Made by a program: the position numbers and the translations under genes. The notes beneath the pieces were generated by a model. It ran no database searches. It saw nothing but the letters and a program-made list of their open reading frames with translations, and was not told where the DNA came from. 64,000 bases of DNA, taken from assembly GCF_000968135.1 (NCBI RefSeq), contig NZ_FO538765.1:372001-436000 (forward strand). Reading direction: 5' to 3'. This document shows positions 24,149 through 31,562 of the stretch, piece after piece. The first letter of the stretch is position 1; every line of letters starts with the position of its first letter. The stretch comes from Magnetospira sp. QH-2. GTDB lineage: Bacteria; Pseudomonadota; Alphaproteobacteria; Rhodospirillales; Magnetospiraceae.

Positions 24149-26110
24149 TCATGCCCGAAGCGCCGTGTCCTTTTCATCATACATTAGAACGGTATAGACA
24201 AAGGCAGAATGACTCCATGTGAGAGGAGAGACGCAAAGAGGAGAACCTGTGACGGGATGCACCTGCTCCGCCAACACGCCGGATGGAAGGGCGTTTTTCC
24301 TGCACCACTCCAGATAGGGAAGCACCGCCTCGAGTTCCTCGATGTTTTCCGCCCGGGCAATATCGTATTCGGCCAGCCAGAGCGTCGCAATAAACCAAGG
24401 ATTCCCAGGGATGTCTTGGGGGCCGTCCGGGTCCCGCTGATACACGTCGCCCTGGTAGCGGGCACAGCCTTCCACCGAGGTTTTGAGCCACAGCTGTTCG
24501 CGCACCGCTTCGGCGGTTGCAACCATCCGCGGATCCCTGGCATCCAGAACGCCCAGCGTGGCCAGGCTCAACAGGCTGACGTCAATGACCTCGTCAAGCC
24601 GATAGCCCCCTTCCACCCGGGAGCCTGAACGGGCAAAGCGTTTCAAGCCGCCATGATAGAGGTGCCGATCGATCCCCGCCGTCATTTCAGCGGCCACGAC
24701 TTCGTATTGGTCGGCTAGGGAGGCGTTGGAAAAGAGCCGGGCGAAATTCGCCGCTGCCTGCAGGCCGACGATCACCGTCGCCACCGTGTAGGCGTGCAAT
24801 GCATACCGCTCCTCCCACAGATCATAAGACGGGAGCGGCAGCCGCGTTTCCGGGTCCCGGTAAAGGACCAGAAAGTCGGCCATTTTCAGGATGAGTGTGC
24901 GGTAGAGAGGCCGGATGAATTCCACGTCCTTGGTTTTTTGGTAGTGTATCCAGAGCGCCCACAAGGTCAGTGCGGTCGAGTCCTCCTGGATGGGAAGGAC
25001 CTCCTTGCCGTCGATGAGCCATGCGTGCCAGTTGCTCGCCAACGATCCGTCGGGGTTGTAGTGCTGGAACAGATAGCCCTCGTCGGACAGAACACGGGCA
25101 CAGAACCTGAAGTACTTTCTGCACGCGTGCTCGTACCCGGCCGAGGCCAATGCGGCGGCAACGAATGCACCGTCGCGCCCCCACATGTACGAATAAGTGT
25201 CCTTGCCGAATCGGATGATGGCCGAATCGTTGGCGGCGATGATGGCGCCGCGATTGTCGATCTGCGTTCTCAGGATGAGAAGGCTCCGGTTGAAAATGTC
25301 GGTAATCTGCTCGGGTAGGTCCATGGGTTTGCCGGATTGTTCCCCCACCCAGGTCATCCAGTACTTCGAGGTGCGCCGGATGAGCTCTTCGGGCAATAGC
25401 TGGTGGGCATCGTGATTTAGCTTCGCCACTTCGTGGTAAGTCGTGCCCGCGGCCATCCAATAATAGGCATCCGCTTGTCCCCCGGCAGGCAAGTCCAGTT
25501 GAATGCCGAGGGTTGAATTGGGCGAGCCCCAAGCGGACGGATTTCCGTCCAGTTCAAAACCGCCGACGTCCTCGTCGAGGTCGAACCGATTGCCGTTCCC
25601 GTTTCTCCCGCAGGAAAAGTTTTTTACGCCCCACTGGTCATGGGTCCGGCAACTCATGAGGAAATATCGGTGGCCCTTGTAGTGGACAATCGAATGACTC
25701 CGAGGGTCGAAATAGGCCGTGCCGCCGATGTCGTTGCCGTACAGATGGAATTCGTGGGTGAAGAAGAGTTGGACCTGACGGGCAACCTTGCGCAGGTTAA
25801 CCACTTCGATCTTCCTGACGAAGATATTCAGATCCATATCGACCGTATCGGAACAAAGAAGCTCCAGGCCCAGGTCGTCGTTGCGCAGAGAGACATTCGT
25901 CACCAGGGTCTCGTCCAGGTACCGAAGATCCTTTTTCCATTCTGGTCCCATCCAGGAGAAATGCCCTTCTACCCGGACGCCGAACCGGAAAGGTCGCCCG
26001 CCGGAATGGTTCTCCTGCCCGATGAAGGGGAAGTAAATGTCTCGGATCTGATAATCCGAATCGAAATTGACCAGCAGGGATCCGTTGCTTACGGGGAGGT
26101 CTTTGGGCAT
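24149..26110 (-). CDS. Glycoside hydrolase family 15 (glucoamylase-like)
   Basis: This 653-residue protein has an N-terminal beta-sandwich domain (about 1-260, SNGSLLVNFDSDYQIRDIYF) and a C-terminal alpha/alpha-barrel. Catalytic-barrel motifs are YMWGRDGAFVAAALASAGY, QHYNPDGSLASNWHAW, IQEDSTALTLWAL and the acid SYDLWEERYALHAYT. No signal peptide is present, so it is likely cytoplasmic, acting on alpha-glucans or trehalose-like disaccharides. It overlaps the end of the upstream glycosyltransferase gene by 22 bp, so the two are translationally linked. Confidence 0.93.
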   Translation of the reverse strand: MPKDLPVSNGSLLVNFDSDYQIRDIYFPFIGQENHSGGRPFRFGVRVEGHFSWMGPEWKKDLRYLDETLVTNVSLRNDDLGLELLCSDTVDMDLNIFVRKIEVVNLRKVARQVQLFFTHEFHLYGNDIGGTAYFDPRSHSIVHYKGHRYFLMSCRTHDQWGVKNFSCGRNGNGNRFDLDEDVGGFELDGNPSAWGSPNSTLGIQLDLPAGGQADAYYWMAAGTTYHEVAKLNHDAHQLLPEELIRRTSKYWMTWVGEQSGKPMDLPEQITDIFNRSLLILRTQIDNRGAIIAANDSAIIRFGKDTYSYMWGRDGAFVAAALASAGYEHACRKYFRFCARVLSDEGYLFQHYNPDGSLASNWHAWLIDGKEVLPIQEDSTALTLWALWIHYQKTKDVEFIRPLYRTLILKMADFLVLYRDPETRLPLPSYDLWEERYALHAYTVATVIVGLQAAANFARLFSNASLADQYEVVAAEMTAGIDRHLYHGGLKRFARSGSRVEGGYRLDEVIDVSLLSLATLGVLDARDPRMVATAEAVREQLWLKTSVEGCARYQGDVYQRDPDGPQDIPGNPWFIATLWLAEYDIARAENIEELEAVLPYLEWCRKNALPSGVLAEQVHPVTGSPLCVSPLTWSHSAFVYTVLMYDEKDTALRA

Positions 26111-27321
26111 GCGTACCTTTCATCAATGATCCGCCGGTAGAGCTCGGAATACTTCCGAGCCATGCTGGTGATCGAAAAATTATTCTGGACGTGCCTGCGG
26201 CACGCGCTGCGATCGATCTGCCGCCGCGTCCCCACGGCCGCCAGCATCTCCTGCATGGAGCCGGAAACAAAGCCGGTCTTTCGGTGGGCTATGATCTCGG
26301 GCACGGAGCCCCTGTCGAAGGCCAGCACCGGGGTGCCGCAGGCCATCGATTCGATGAGCACAAGCCCAAAAGGTTCCCCCCAGCGGATCGGAAAGAGGGT
26401 CGCGCCGGCGTGCCCATACCACATGTTTTTCTGAGCGCTGCCGACTTCCCCGATATAGATAATCTGCTTTCCTGATTCCAGGATGGGCTTCATGACCTTG
26501 GTGTAGTAGGCGTCGCCGTAAAGCGGGGCGCTTGCGTCGACCACGAGGTCGATGGATTTCTCCAGTTTCTTGAAGAATGCCCGGTCCTTTCGTTTGTTCT
26601 GGGTATTGCCGGCGAGAATGAGTTGGGTGCCGGTGCTTTTGGCAATCTCGATGGCCGTGTCTTGCCCCTTGTCTTCGGTGATTCTGCCGATGGAAAACAG
26701 GTAATCCAGCGGTCCGGGATCGGCTTCAAACGTGAAGTTACTCAAATCAATGCCGTGATGGATAACCTCTTGCATGTTGACAAGCCCGCGATGCTGCTTT
26801 CTCTGATAGTCGCTAATGGGCACGAAATAGGCGTTGGTAGAGGTGGGGAGGGATTCGTTCCACAGCTCGAAATCTCCCTTCTCATCGGCAGGTACGTGGA
26901 GGGTCATGACAATCGGCACGGGCGTGTGAAGTAGGCCTTCGAAGGCCTGCATCATCATAACCGGGTCATGCATGTGAACGATGTCGATGTCTCCGCGTTG
27001 CGCCCGGTGCATCGCGCCGGACATGTGCCGACCCATGAATTCCAGCTTTGCGCGGGACTTCGTGCTGCAGTACTCGGCGAACCCATTTTCGATTGTGGTG
27101 TGTTTCTCTCCGACGATACAGGAATCGCCTGGGCAGGCGACGATCGACCGGTGGCCCAGTTCGGATAGTCCCTTGTCAAGATTGTAGATGACGTTCTCGA
27201 TAGGACCGTAACAGAGATCCTGCTGGATCGGTCGATTTAGAGTTGCAATCTGCAGGACCTTCAACGACGTGTCCGTCGGCAAGAGACGTTTCGACGTGTC
27301 GTCGGCGCAACTATCCATCAT
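26089..27321 (-). CDS. Family 4 glycosyltransferase
   Basis: This 410-residue GT-B fold enzyme has an N-terminal domain with DIDIVHMHDPVMMM and HVPADEKGDFELW. The C-terminal nucleotide-sugar domain has LFSIGRITEDKGQDTAIEIA and the E-x7-E motif EPFGLVLIESMACGTPVLAF with GSVPEIIA. It is paired with the GH15 gene, which suggests synthesis and trimming of a storage glucan or compatible solute. The start is one of two adjacent ATGs after AAGGGA. The flanking 27.3-27.6 kb is strikingly AT-rich. Confidence 0.93.
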   Translation of the reverse strand: MMDSCADDTSKRLLPTDTSLKVLQIATLNRPIQQDLCYGPIENVIYNLDKGLSELGHRSIVACPGDSCIVGEKHTTIENGFAEYCSTKSRAKLEFMGRHMSGAMHRAQRGDIDIVHMHDPVMMMQAFEGLLHTPVPIVMTLHVPADEKGDFELWNESLPTSTNAYFVPISDYQRKQHRGLVNMQEVIHHGIDLSNFTFEADPGPLDYLFSIGRITEDKGQDTAIEIAKSTGTQLILAGNTQNKRKDRAFFKKLEKSIDLVVDASAPLYGDAYYTKVMKPILESGKQIIYIGEVGSAQKNMWYGHAGATLFPIRWGEPFGLVLIESMACGTPVLAFDRGSVPEIIAHRKTGFVSGSMQEMLAAVGTRRQIDRSACRRHVQNNFSITSMARKYSELYRRIIDERYACPKTSP

Positions 27322-27793
27322 TCCCTTGGTAACTCCGAAATTCGTTAGAGATTGCGGCTAGCCCTTCTTTCTAGCCTCCGTTTTCTGCGCATTCGCTACC
27401 TCGAAATCCAAATATGTGGGCTCTCGCGGAGAGCGGAAACACCAAAATTAAAGAAATTATTTTATTACGGAGGAAAAATATCCATATTAAGAATAGCAAC
27501 AAAAAAAGAATTATTCAATGGTAACCATAAATAAAAAAAATAAAATTACGTCGTACATTGATTAATCAATATTTTATTGCCATATTTTCTTTTAATATGA
27601 ACCGTTTTTGCAGATCTAAAGAAGTTTTTTGCAATGTCATTCAAATTTTTTTCTGCCAAAGAACTCTCCGCTACTCAGGTGCATTCCTTCAAAAATCGAC
27701 CCGAAAATAAGGCGAACGATGAGGTGCCCAAAGGCCAGCAACCAGAGGCGCTGGGGCGGTTGCTGAAGGGCTGGCTGTCGTGATCCTGGTGAT
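27322..27793. other. AT-rich gap without a convincing gene
   Basis: About 27430-27640 is very AT-rich and unlike its surroundings. It may hold the promoter of the GT4-GH15 pair. Minus-strand frames around 27637-27904 (for example LWLLAFGHLIVRLIFGSIF) lie in the prophage remnant but have no start or family support. Confidence 0.4.
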
Positions 27794-27935
27794 CGGGGAG
27801 TTTGTAAACCGACGAAAGACGGCCCTTGGGTTTTTAGCCGGGTGGCCTGGACATAGCCCAAGCTCCCCGACCATAGGGGTCAAGGCGGTACGTTTCGGTC
27901 GCACCAGCCACTTTCGTCGGGGTTACAAAGCCCCG
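27794..27935. repeat. Imperfect inverted repeat flanking about 90 bp
   Basis: Arms 27794-27818 and 27911-27935 share CGGGG...TTTGTAA and CCGACGAAAG. It could be the ends of a small mobile element or a hairpin in the prophage remnant. Confidence 0.45.
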
Positions 27936-28044
27936 TAACCATGCGTCCTGGTTCCGTGTGGAATTCTATCAGGAGTTGCTGCCACTTGGAAGCATTGGGA
28001 TGGGTTTGGATGAGCCGATCTGGTATCACGTGATACCAATCCAC
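27880..28044 (-). CDS. Small phage-type protein after the terminase remnant
   Basis: This 54-residue frame from GTG 28044 encodes DWYHVIPDRLIQTHPNASKW then QQLLIEFHTEPGRMV and ends CDRNVPP. Its composition is protein-like and it begins 8 bp after the terminase frame stop on the same strand. The start region contains a perfect 18-bp palindrome, TGGTATCACGTGATACCA (28021-28038), which could be an operator or coincidence. The family is not recognised. Confidence 0.4.
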   Translation of the reverse strand: MDWYHVIPDRLIQTHPNASKWQQLLIEFHTEPGRMVTGLCNPDESGWCDRNVPP

Positions 28045-28052
28045 TTCAGGCT

Positions 28053-28527
28053 CTAATCGTCCAGGTCACGTACCCGTCGCCGCCCCGCAATAATCCGCTC
28101 CTCAATGCTCATCCCATGGCTGACATCAAGGCGGTCTTTGAAGGCTCCAACCTCGACATGCTTGCCGATCAACTCCAGGGCACGTGCTGCGGCACTGGCG
28201 TTGAAGGTGAACAGCGCATTGCCGTCTTCATCATAGCGCTGTTTGCCGGTCTTGGGATTGCGGGCGGGTTTAATCTCCTGCATACACCGGCCAAATAGCT
28301 CCACCCCTTGCCTTAGAACCTACTCTGCGTCGATCCTGGTGGCCTCAGGGCGCTCCTCCATGGCTTGCGATACCTTGCTGGATATCCGGTTTTGACAGGT
28401 TCTCTGAGCCAATCTGGCGGGCTGTCCGCTCGCTATAGCCAGCCCGAACTGCCGCCTGGGTGGCATTCAGGTCCAAGAGGTATTCTTCGACAAAGCGCTG
28501 CTGTTTCGGGGAGAGGTTCGAGGACAT
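28053..28527 (-). pseudogene. Phage terminase small subunit, frameshifted
   Basis: The 5' part (28527-28345) has the typical DNA-binding start SPKQQRFVEEYLLDLNATQA, AAVRAGYSERTARQIGSENL, SKPDIQQ. The 3' part (28304-28053) has NASAAARALELIGKHVEVGAFKDR and ends GRRRVRDLDD. Between them the frame shifts and there is at least one stop. This is a prophage remnant lying just outside the left att repeat of element A. Confidence 0.75.
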
Positions 28528-28920
28528 AGGTTTTCTCCATATTAAATGGCCCTTCCTCGACCCTCAAATTATAGCAAATTCAGCCCATAAAAACAATTCA
28601 ACGTGTGTGGACAGCGTGTGTGGTAATGACTGCCGTGAAAATTTTTAACGAACTGTTTTTATTGAATTTTTGAGGATGAAAATCGCTTGGCGTCCCCTAG
28701 GGGAGGGGATGACAAAATCGAAAAACCTTTCGATTCAAACTACTTACGAAACCGGTGTTTCACCGTATTTGCTACGACCGTAGCACATTGCCGTAGCAAA
28801 ACGAAGGATCCGTTCCAGCCTTCATACAACCGAAGTTTCGCCAGATTGGTAGGCGATGGATTTCCGCTTTGTGTTACTCTCGGCTACCGGCATTGCCTGG
28901 CTGGTTGAAGGAGAGTCGAA
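28528..28920. other. Gap holding the left att repeat of element A
   Basis: No gene is evident. The 18-bp tRNA-Glu end repeat lies at 28687-28704. AAGGAG before 28921 is the ribosome site of the next gene. Confidence 0.5.
28687..28704 (+). repeat. Outer att repeat (18 bp of tRNA-Glu 3' end)
   Basis: TTGGCGTCCCCTAGGGGA matches the last 17 bases of the tRNA-Glu gene plus one flanking base (60027-60044) and the start of the middle repeat at 36608. It marks the probable left boundary of element A. Confidence 0.65.
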
Positions 28921-29517
28921 ATGCCCTTCCGCTCCGAGTATGTCGAGACTCTAAAACTGCTGGCGCGGGCCTTCGAAGGAGTGACCGCGCGAGGCTTCGA
29001 GAGCCCCGTGTTGGTGGGCGGCGCCGTGGTCGAGTTCAACACGGAGAGCGATGTCACTTCCGGTGATTTCGACGTGGTGACGCCCTATCAGGACGCTCTG
29101 AAAGAGGAATTGGTGAGGGTGGGATTCGACCTGCCGTCACGGTTCGAGCCCTGTCAACGCGGCCTGATCCACAAGGGATTGGGGATCGGTGTGGAAGTCG
29201 TCGGCCGCGTCCCATTCGAGGGGGCCAGCGACCAATCGCGGCTCGTAGTGGTGGACGTGGGCGGCGGGGAGGTCACGATGATTCCGCCTGAGGATATCAT
29301 CGCCGACCGTCTCGGCCAGTACTGCATGGACAAGATCAGCGCAGTGGAGATGCTCGAACAGGCGCGCTATGTCTGGATTCTTGCGGAAATCGACGATGAA
29401 GAGTACCTTGATAAACGCATCCAGGAGGAAACCTCGGGTGAAATGAGTCTGGCCTCTGCAAAACGGCAGTTCGATCATGAAGCGGGTCACGCTGACAGAG
29501 CAAGAAAGAAAGATTGA
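28921..29517 (+). CDS. Nucleotidyltransferase-like protein
   Basis: This 198-residue protein has a polymerase-beta-type active site: VLVGGAVVEFNTESD then SGDFDVVTP (GG...DxD). A second region, MIPPEDIIADRLGQYCMDK, is like the body of AbiEii/DUF-type nucleotidyltransferases. A small gene overlaps its end by 41 bp. Such pairs are often toxin-antitoxin or abortive infection modules, but the usual AbiEi antitoxin is absent, so the role is open. It is the first gene inside element A. Confidence 0.7.
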   Translation: MPFRSEYVETLKLLARAFEGVTARGFESPVLVGGAVVEFNTESDVTSGDFDVVTPYQDALKEELVRVGFDLPSRFEPCQRGLIHKGLGIGVEVVGRVPFEGASDQSRLVVVDVGGGEVTMIPPEDIIADRLGQYCMDKISAVEMLEQARYVWILAEIDDEEYLDKRIQEETSGEMSLASAKRQFDHEAGHADRARKKD

Positions 29518-29668
29518 GGCGCGGAAGGCCCAGTACGGCATTTCCAGCAGTGGCTTCGTGCCGTTGAATTCCGGTAGCCGTCGGACTGATTCCAAGAAAG
29601 CAATGTTCGCCAGAATCAAGGAATCAGACTCCGATCAGAGGCGCAAGTCCAAGTTCGCTTTGGGTTAA
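29477..29668 (+). CDS. Small basic protein overlapping the nucleotidyltransferase gene
   Basis: This 63-residue protein (MKRVTLTEQERKIEARKAQY, then a Ser/Lys/Arg-rich tail) starts inside the upstream gene, so the two are translationally coupled. No family is recognised. It could be the antitoxin or regulatory partner. Confidence 0.5.
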   Translation: MKRVTLTEQERKIEARKAQYGISSSGFVPLNSGSRRTDSKKAMFARIKESDSDQRRKSKFALG

Positions 29669-29821
29669 TTCCCGGATGAATTGGTGATAGCGCGGGAAAA
29701 TCCATCGCAACACCTCGACAGGGCAATTTACGCCACCCTGGGTTCGTTCGCATATTGCGTCGGGGCAACGACCACCGCCACTCCGGGCGCAGTCAATTTC
29801 TTTTTCTTTCCTAATCCTCAT
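29624..29821 (-). CDS. Small Cys-containing hypothetical protein
   Basis: This 65-residue frame starts at ATG 29821, overlapping the end of the lipoprotein gene upstream. It has three Cys and the stretch CPVEVLRWIFPRYHQFI. The composition is protein-like. The 3' end overlaps the convergent small gene by 45 bp. Confidence 0.42.
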   Translation of the reverse strand: MRIRKEKEIDCARSGGGRCPDAICERTQGGVNCPVEVLRWIFPRYHQFIRELTQSELGLAPLIGV

Positions 29822-30380
29822 CGGCGTAATAGGTGACCAGACTCTGATCGTCGCAGCGATCGGCAATGGCCTGGATGAGTTTCACCCGACCTGCCACGCA
29901 TTCTTTCTTCAAATCGGGCGAGAATATTCCAACGGCGCCGCCGTAGCTGCTGTGACACCAACCGTCAGGGGTTCCCCAGGGGTACTTGCCACCGGTGACC
30001 TTGTGGCAACGAACCTGCAAGCACTGGGTCATAAGAAAGTTCTTGTACATCGTCTCCTCAAACTGCGCACCAATAGGCCCGGCAATCAACCCAACAAGCA
30101 TGCCTTCGCCGAGCGCACCAGCGGTGCCTGCCGCATAGTTGGCTGAACCAAACAGTCCGCTTGCAACGGTGCTACCGGCTGTCAATGTAGCTGTGGTGGA
30201 CATCATGATCCCCACACCGTCTGTGCCCATCTCGGCCAGGCTCTGACACTCGATCATGTCCTTCTGCAAAGCCTGCGGATCTTTAACGGTCTTCATGTCC
30301 ACGCGCGGTGGATCGTAGGCGGTCGTGGAACAGGCACCCAGTGCCAAAGCTGCGATGAGAATGGGTAGGGTAGGGCGCAT
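29811..30380 (-). CDS. Glycine-zipper-type lipoprotein
   Basis: This 189-residue protein has a lipoprotein signal with the lipobox LGACS at residue 16. A central Gly/Ala-rich hydrophobic segment (GTAGALGEGMLVGLIAGPIG) resembles glycine-zipper membrane anchors. Five later Cys probably form disulfides. It lies 11 bp after a second small lipoprotein gene, in one transcription unit. Function unknown. Confidence 0.62.
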   Translation of the reverse strand: MRPTLPILIAALALGACSTTAYDPPRVDMKTVKDPQALQKDMIECQSLAEMGTDGVGIMMSTTATLTAGSTVASGLFGSANYAAGTAGALGEGMLVGLIAGPIGAQFEETMYKNFLMTQCLQVRCHKVTGGKYPWGTPDGWCHSSYGGAVGIFSPDLKKECVAGRVKLIQAIADRCDDQSLVTYYADED

Positions 30381-30391
30381 GGGTTTTCTCC

Positions 30392-30610
30392 TTAGTTCAA
30401 CACCGAATGACCACGACCTTGCATGCAGCGTCGAACCTCTTGCTCGTCGCCGTCACCGTATCGGTCAGTCAGCCACTCACACTCCATCAGGTCCTCCTGC
30501 ATGGTGCGTGCGGTTTCATCCTCGGACGCCTTTAGATCAACCAGCGGCTCCCAAGGGCCACTACAGGCCGATGTCGTCAGCAAAGCGATTCCAACAACCA
30601 ATCGTTTCAT
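30392..30610 (-). CDS. Small lipoprotein
   Basis: This 72-residue protein starts at ATG 30610 (MKRLVVGIALLTTSAC), with GGAG 6 nt upstream; ATGs at 30622 and 30613 are closer or too far. The lipobox is TTSAC. The mature part is acidic with two Cys and shares DLMECEWLTDRYGDG-type spacing with the next gene (DMIECQSLAEM), so the two may be distant paralogs. Confidence 0.6.
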   Translation of the reverse strand: MKRLVVGIALLTTSACSGPWEPLVDLKASEDETARTMQEDLMECEWLTDRYGDGDEQEVRRCMQGRGHSVLN

Positions 30611-30624
30611 CATTTTCTCCATTT

Positions 30625-30677
30625 CCGCACCCTAAACCGCTCCAGAGGTGCGGTTAGGGTGCGGTTAGGGTGCGGTT
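30625..30677. repeat. 11-bp tandem repeat with an inverted partner
   Basis: GGTGCGGTTAG is repeated with an 11-bp period at 30647, 30658 and 30669 (last copy partial). CCGCACCCTAAACCGC lies inverted just before it. The block is in the leader of the lipoprotein genes and may fold into a hairpin. Confidence 0.6.
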
Positions 30678-30753
30678 GCAAGGTTTAGCGCGTTGATAAA
30701 ATACGATATCTACCTATGCAGGTAAATATACTATAGTCAATTCTGAAAAGGCA

Positions 30754-31419
30754 TCAGGATAATGATTTCTGGAGCATGACCCGTCTGACCGAGGTGGGCT
30801 TCCAGTACCCGCCTCGAGGGGCGCAGATACCCCTTGCATCAAGCGCCGCAGCAATCCCGCGCAGGGTGGTTATACCGGCAGACTGGATCTCGCCGATGAT
30901 AGGGTGGATGTTCGTGGCGAACTGATCTGCCCGCGCGCTCTTGACGGCATTGCCTATCGTGGAACCTTTTCGAGGGTTCGGACTTCCCAGTTTCACACCT
31001 CGCTGCTTGGCGGCGGCCAATGCCTCTTTGGTCCGCTTGCTGATCATCTCGCGCTCGTGTTCGGCGAATACCGCCATCATTTGAAGCATCGTCTTGTTGG
31101 CATGGGGCATATCGGTTGCGACGAAATCAACACCCGCTTCCATCAAGTTGGCGGTGAACGCAAGATTGCGAGACAGGCGATCCAGTTTCGCGATCACCAG
31201 CGTCGCCTTTTTCTTTCTGCAGATTGCAAGAGCATCGGCCAGCCGTGGCCGGTCATTATTTCGGCCGCTTTCAACTTCAACGAACTCGCCGACTACCTCC
31301 CACTGGCCATTGCCGAGATAGGTGGTCACCGCCTGGCGTTGGGCATCAAGCCCGAGGCCGGAACGCCCCTGCCGGTCAGTGCTTACCCGAAAATAGGTGA
31401 CCATTTTGGTGCTCGACAT
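30754..31419 (-). CDS. Serine recombinase (resolvase/invertase family)
   Basis: This 221-residue protein has the catalytic domain with the nucleophile Ser in YFRVSTDRQGRSGLGLDAQR, the Arg-containing LVIAKLDRLSRN and FAEHEREMISKRTKEAL. A C-terminal helix-turn-helix region follows (residues about 160-221). The start has GAAGGGG upstream. It probably resolves or inverts DNA within element A. Confidence 0.92.
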   Translation of the reverse strand: MSSTKMVTYFRVSTDRQGRSGLGLDAQRQAVTTYLGNGQWEVVGEFVEVESGRNNDRPRLADALAICRKKKATLVIAKLDRLSRNLAFTANLMEAGVDFVATDMPHANKTMLQMMAVFAEHEREMISKRTKEALAAAKQRGVKLGSPNPRKGSTIGNAVKSARADQFATNIHPIIGEIQSAGITTLRGIAAALDARGICAPRGGYWKPTSVRRVMLQKSLS

Positions 31420-31562
31420 GACGCAATCCCCTTCTTGTTACATTCTCAAACGCTCGTATGCGATTGTAACAAGGGGATGAATCGGTGTCGGGTGAATTCC
31501 TGGGGCGGCTAAAAAACCAAAATCAATGCATCAAAATATTCATCTCAAGCGAAATCAGACTC

